Source of the DNA: an uncultured Oscillospiraceae bacterium
Lineage (GTDB): Bacteria > Bacillota > Clostridia > Oscillospirales > Acutalibacteraceae
DNA: 64,000 nucleotides
Assembly (NCBI GenBank): GCA_900540535.1
Contig: UQGM01000004.1
Coordinates: 1-64,000, forward strand
Direction: 5' to 3'
Shown here piece by piece: positions 60,885 to 64,000 of this stretch. The first letter of the stretch is position 1. Each line of letters begins with the position of its first letter. Position numbers and translations under genes: made by a program. The notes below the pieces were generated by a model that did no database searches, was not told where the DNA came from, and saw nothing but the letters and a program-made list of their open reading frames with translations.

Positions 60885-60936
60885 TTGACATATCTGTTGT
60901 TTCATTATATACTTATTGCAACTGATTTGCAATAAG
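60885..60936. promoter_or_regulatory. Shared Zur operator and divergent promoters
   Basis: Palindrome CTTATTGCAA-N5-TTGCAATAAG (60912-60936). Plus strand (znuA): TTGACA (60885-60890), 17 bp, TATACT (60908-60913). Minus strand (zur): TTGCAA (60927-60932), 17 bp, TATAAT (60904-60909). The operator covers the znuA -10/+1 and the zur -35, so one bound dimer would repress both. Confidence 0.8.
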
Positions 60937-61021
60937 CTTTTTTATTTTCAGAGCTCTTACAGTAAATAAGTTTAAATTTAAGAAAGGCATTGCTTAAAAT
61001 AAAGCAGATCCGAAATATAAA

Positions 61022-61957
61022 ATGAAGAAAATTGTTTCCGTTTTTATGTCTTTGTTACTTCTTTTTTCCTTAGTATTTGCAGGCTGTACAGACAGTCAGG
61101 AAAATAAAGACAAAAACATTGTGCTTACAACCTTTTATCCGGTGTACATTTCCACCTTAAATCTCCTTGACGGAATTGATGACATCGAGATAGTCAACAT
61201 GACCGAAAACCATAACGGCTGTTTACATGATTATACCCTCATGCCAAAGGATATGAAAGCCCTTGCTGCGGCAAAAGCCGTTGTAATAAACGGTGCGGGA
61301 ATGGAGGAATTCCTTGAAAAAGCAGTGGAGATGTCCGACGCTCCCGTTATAGATTCCTCCATAGGCATTGAGATAATCGGTGCAGATGAAGAGGATGACC
61401 ATGATCACGAAACAGAAGAGGAACACGGCCACGACCATGACCACAGCTCAAACGCTCACATATGGATGTCCCCGAAAAATGCCGCAAAGCAGACAGAAAA
61501 TATAGCACAGGGACTTATAAAAGTCTTTCCGCAGTATGAGGAAAAAATTTCCGATAACCTTAAAATTTATCTTCAAAAGCTTGATAGCCTCGACAGTAAA
61601 ATAAAATCCGAACTTGCTCCCTGCAAAGGAGCTGAGTTTATCTCTTTCCATGAGGCATATGACTATTTTGCTGCCGACTATTCCCTGAACTTTGCCGCCA
61701 GCGTTGACAGCGACGACGGAGCCGAACCTGGCACAAAAGAGCTTGTACGGCTTACGGAGCTTATAAAATCAAAGGATATCAAGGCAATTTTTACTGAGCC
61801 GGATTATCAGGGCTCCAGCGCAGATGTTCTCTCAAACGAAACAGGTGTGCCTGTCTATACACTAAATCCCGTTACAAGCGGCGACGGAGCAAAGGATTCC
61901 TACGAAAAAATAATGCTCGAAAACTGCGAGACAATCAAAAAGGCGGTGCTTTCATGA
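61022..61957 (+). CDS. znuA: Zinc-binding lipoprotein of an ABC importer
   Basis: 311 residues. Lipoprotein signal with Cys22 (LVFAGC). Cluster A-I fold with metal ligands in NGCLHDYTLMPKD, SNAHIWMSPKN and ISFHEAYDYF. A His/Asp/Glu-rich loop (about 125-147, DDHDHETEEEHGHDHDH) is typical of ZnuA/AdcA zinc chaperone loops. The ribosome site is weak. First gene behind the Zur operator, and it overlaps znuC by 4 nt. Confidence 0.93.
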   Translation: MKKIVSVFMSLLLLFSLVFAGCTDSQENKDKNIVLTTFYPVYISTLNLLDGIDDIEIVNMTENHNGCLHDYTLMPKDMKALAAAKAVVINGAGMEEFLEKAVEMSDAPVIDSSIGIEIIGADEEDDHDHETEEEHGHDHDHSSNAHIWMSPKNAAKQTENIAQGLIKVFPQYEEKISDNLKIYLQKLDSLDSKIKSELAPCKGAEFISFHEAYDYFAADYSLNFAASVDSDDGAEPGTKELVRLTELIKSKDIKAIFTEPDYQGSSADVLSNETGVPVYTLNPVTSGDGAKDSYEKIMLENCETIKKAVLS

Positions 61958-62688
61958 AAGCTGAAAACGGCTGCGGACTTTGCAGCGTGGAAATAAAAAA
62001 TCTTACAGTAAAAAAAGGCAGAGATCTGCTTCTCGACAACATAAGCTTTGACATGCACTGCGGTCAGCTTACGGCGCTTATCGGTGTAAACGGAGCCGGT
62101 AAAACCACTCTTTTAAAAAGCATTTTAGGTGAAATACGCCACAGCGGTTCCGTAAAATACGCCTCCCATAACGGCGATGTAATAGAAAAAATCAAAATCG
62201 GATACGTACCTCAGTATCTGGAATTTGACCGCAGCTCTCCCATGAGCGTTATGGATTTTCTCCTTGCAGGACGTACCTCTTTCCCCGTATGGCTTGGAGG
62301 AAGAAAAAAGGAAAAGGCTCAGGTTATGGCGGATTTAGAAAAATCAGGCTGCAAAGACCTTTCAAACCGCTCACTTGGTATGCTTTCCGGCGGTGAGCTT
62401 CAGCGTGTAATGCTCTGTCAGGCTCTTTATCCTGTGCCGGAGCTGCTTATCCTCGACGAACCTGTTTCCGGTGTCGATACCGTCGGCTCCGAACAGTTCT
62501 ATAAACAGGTTGCAGATTTGAGAAAAACTTACCATATGGCTATTGTCATGGTATCCCACGACCTTGACCTTGTGCGTCAGTATGCAGATAAAGTGCTGCT
62601 TTTACATCGTGGCGGGCTTATTTCGGGCACTGTGGAAGAAATTTTCGGTTCAGAGGAATTCCGCAGGGCATTTGGCGGAACAGCGTAA
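61954..62688 (+). CDS. znuC: Zinc ABC transporter ATP-binding protein
   Basis: 244 residues. Walker A is GVNGAGKTT, the signature is LSGGELQRVMLCQAL and Walker B is LLILDEPVSGVD. The Q-loop VPQYLEFDRSSPMSV is typical of the metal-ABC (ZnuC/MntB) group. Starts inside the end of znuA (ATGA), so it is translationally coupled. Confidence 0.93.
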   Translation: MKAENGCGLCSVEIKNLTVKKGRDLLLDNISFDMHCGQLTALIGVNGAGKTTLLKSILGEIRHSGSVKYASHNGDVIEKIKIGYVPQYLEFDRSSPMSVMDFLLAGRTSFPVWLGGRKKEKAQVMADLEKSGCKDLSNRSLGMLSGGELQRVMLCQALYPVPELLILDEPVSGVDTVGSEQFYKQVADLRKTYHMAIVMVSHDLDLVRQYADKVLLLHRGGLISGTVEEIFGSEEFRRAFGGTA

Positions 62689-62754
62689 ATATCAAAAGGA
62701 ACGACAAAAAACAAGGACAACAACTTTATGCTTTAATGCTGTGTGAGGTTTAAA

Positions 62755-63591
62755 ATGGAATTTATATATAATATTATGGAAACGCTGCTTCCCTTTACCT
62801 GGATTCAGTACGACTTTATGAAAAACGCTCTTCTTGCGGTTCTGCTAATAACTCCCCTCTTAGGAATGCTGGGCACAATGGCGGTAAACCACAATATGGC
62901 GTTCTTTTCCGATGCTCTCGGCCACTCGGCTCTTACGGGTATCGCTTTAGGCGTCATCTTGGGAATTGACAACGAGCTTATAAGCATGGTAGCTTTTGGA
63001 ATACTTTTGGCTCTTATCATTACAAAAGTCCGCTCCGCCGGAACCACTTCCGCTGACACGGTTATCAGCGTTTTTTCATCGGCTGCCATAGCTTTGGGTC
63101 TTGTCATCCTTTCCGTTGGCGGCGGATTTTCAAAATATTCCTCATATCTTATAGGCGATATTTTAAGCGTCACTTCCTCGGAAATCCTTATTCTTGCAGC
63201 AACGCTTGTATGCGTCACAATAATCTGGGCATTCATATACAACAAACTCACTCTTGTAAGCATAAACCGTGAGCTTGCGGCAAGCCGTGGAGTAAGAGTA
63301 GCGCTTATTGAAAATATATTTGTGGTACTTGTAGCGGTAGTGGTTATGCTATCTATTAAATGGGTAGGCGTACTGCTCATTAACTCCATGCTCATTCTTC
63401 CTGCTGCCTGCGCCAGAAACTTTTCCACAAATTCAAGGCAGTATCTTTTTTCATCGGTTGGAATTTCCCTTGTGGCAGGTCTCGGAGGAGTTATTTCCTC
63501 ATTTTATCTCAACACCTCCGCAGGAGCTACAATTGTACTCATCTCAGCGATACTGTTTTTTATCTCCTATATTTTCAGAAGGAAAAAATAA
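62755..63591 (+). CDS. znuB: Zinc ABC transporter permease
   Basis: 278 residues, eight to nine helices, ABC-3 family. Typical segments are MAFFSDALGHSALTGIALG, SINRELAASRGVRV and WVGVLLINSMLILPAACARN. The ATG at 62755 has GTGAGG 6 nt upstream; a GTG at 62743 is the alternative. It follows znuC after 66 nt, so it belongs to the same transcript. Confidence 0.93.
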   Translation: MEFIYNIMETLLPFTWIQYDFMKNALLAVLLITPLLGMLGTMAVNHNMAFFSDALGHSALTGIALGVILGIDNELISMVAFGILLALIITKVRSAGTTSADTVISVFSSAAIALGLVILSVGGGFSKYSSYLIGDILSVTSSEILILAATLVCVTIIWAFIYNKLTLVSINRELAASRGVRVALIENIFVVLVAVVVMLSIKWVGVLLINSMLILPAACARNFSTNSRQYLFSSVGISLVAGLGGVISSFYLNTSAGATIVLISAILFFISYIFRRKK

Positions 63592-63629
63592 AAAATCTAA
63601 CGAAATCTTCCCAAGATACACACTAAAGT

Positions 63630-63830
63630 TTTCGTCAACCTTTTTCAAAAGGTTGTGGGGTGGAGGGGCAAAGCCCTTCCTCGTCATCCGCAGATGACGA
63701 AATACCTTTAGCTTAAAAAAGATCAGGAAGAGAGAAAAAATAGTCCGATGGACTGTTTTTTCGTGGGAAACCCTATCAAGGGGTTTCCCGTTAAAATTTA
63801 AAACCAACTTTGCACAAATCCCCACATTGG
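63630..63830. repeat. Hairpin-rich spacer after znuB
   Basis: Consecutive stems: AACCTTTTTCAAAAGGTT (63640-63657), GGGGCAAAGCCC (63665-63676), CGTCATcCGCAGATGACG (63683-63700), GTCCGATGGAC (63742-63752), GGGAAACCC...GGGTTTCCC (63765-63789) and CCCCACATTGGGG (63820-63832). Together they resemble a mobile or repeated intergenic element more than a single terminator. No reading frame of note. Confidence 0.5.
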
Positions 63831-63896
63831 GGATTTTATTTTTTTAAAATTTGTATCTGTATTTTAATAGCACTGGAAAAAATTCTCATATCCCAC

Positions 63897-63902
63897 TATA
63901 AT
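63897..63902 (+). promoter_or_regulatory. -10 element of the last gene
   Basis: TATAAT about 37 nt before the start codon, without a good -35 (TGGAAA at 63874-63879). Confidence 0.35.
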
Positions 63903-63938
63903 ATTCTTTAACAAATTCACCTTTAAGGAGTGAACTTA

Positions 63939-64000
63939 TTGGAAAAGGAAACAAAGCCACAGCTCAATAACGAAAAGAAAAGCAAAACTCTGCTGAAGCT
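63939..64000 (+). CDS. Start of a further gene, cut by the window end
   Basis: TTG start behind AAGGAGTG. The visible 20 codons are very polar and lysine-rich (EKETKPQLNNEKKSKTLLKL), such as the cytoplasmic lead of a membrane protein. No family can be assigned from this stretch. Confidence 0.55.
   Translation, partial: MEKETKPQLNNEKKSKTLLK

Noticed and set aside
60278..60925. Plus-strand 215-codon ORF antisense to zur
   Set aside because: It lies opposite the clearly real zur gene, has no ribosome site, and its composition is that of an antisense shadow.

Overview
The window looks like a chromosomal stretch of a spore-forming, anaerobic Firmicute of the Oscillospiraceae/Ruminococcaceae type. 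The evidence is a moderate-to-low GC content, strong AGGAGG ribosome sites, frequent TTG and GTG starts, consensus sigma-A promoters (TTGACA-N17-TATAAT), SpoIIE and SpoVAC/SpoVAD, an NADP-type glutamate dehydrogenase, and many plant- or host-glycan enzymes. No rRNA, tRNA, CRISPR array, insertion sequence or complete prophage was seen.

Layout. 0-4 kb: a DUF1846 protein and gdhA. 3.6-10.3 kb (minus): a complete phosphate-starvation unit pstS-pstC-pstA-pstB-phoU-phoP-phoR behind a textbook Pho-box promoter. 10.4-14.6 kb: a membrane-fused alpha/beta hydrolase, then an ECF sigma/anti-sigma pair. 14.6-18.3 kb: a YgjP-like metallopeptidase, an XRE-HTH/AlaA-type aminotransferase fusion, and an A/T-rich orphan gene beside the 3' end of guaA. 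18.4-23.6 kb (minus): purA-guaA (GuaA lacks its glutaminase catalytic centre) and spoIIE. 23.8-28.9 kb (minus): a LacI-controlled nucleoside/ribose salvage operon (GNAT, ribokinase, nucleoside hydrolase, DcuC-type carrier, LacI regulator). 29.1-29.5 kb: a degenerate type I toxin-antitoxin-like locus. 29.6-33.3 kb (minus): rpmG-secE-nusG-rplKAJL with an L10 leader. 33.4-39.9 kb: nagA and an alpha-galactoside cluster (GPH symporter, GH36, AraC regulator, GH63-like hydrolase). 40-41.1 kb: a large structured intergenic repeat. 41.1-45.1 kb: a short ORF, spoVAD, spoVAC, an orphan ABC ATPase and an amino acid permease. 45.4-51.3 kb (plus): a zinc-ribbon/pseudokinase/PASTA protein, GNAT, obgE, mrnC, a YitT protein and a YebC protein. 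51.5-52.4 kb: two small membrane proteins with near-perfect promoters, the first carrying a LexA/SOS box. 52.5-56 kb (minus): an NhaC-type antiporter and an ECF sigma factor with an RsgI-like PepSY anti-sigma protein. 56.4-59.8 kb: GH35 beta-galactosidase, class II aldolase, PH-domain protein. 59.9-60.5 kb: second copy of the structured repeat. 60.4-63.6 kb: Zur and a divergent ZnuACB zinc importer sharing one palindromic operator. 63.6-64 kb: a hairpin-rich spacer and the first codons of a further gene.

Most interesting signals. (1) A non-coding repeat of several hundred bases is present twice, and several of its stems differ between copies by paired, compensatory changes. It is accompanied by an array of 15-nt hairpins whose arms vary but whose linkers are conserved; one such unit has become the 3' coding end of zur. 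(2) An HTH domain appears to have been added in frame to an aminotransferase by a 285-bp insertion that duplicated the leader and ribosome site. The old internal start is retained, and TTGAAC motifs recur about every 20 bp around the promoter. (3) GuaA keeps its ATP pyrophosphatase but lacks the glutaminase triad. (4) A Cys4-pseudokinase-PASTA protein is encoded upstream of obgE. (5) A small membrane protein has a perfect SOS box, so it is a candidate damage-induced division inhibitor.
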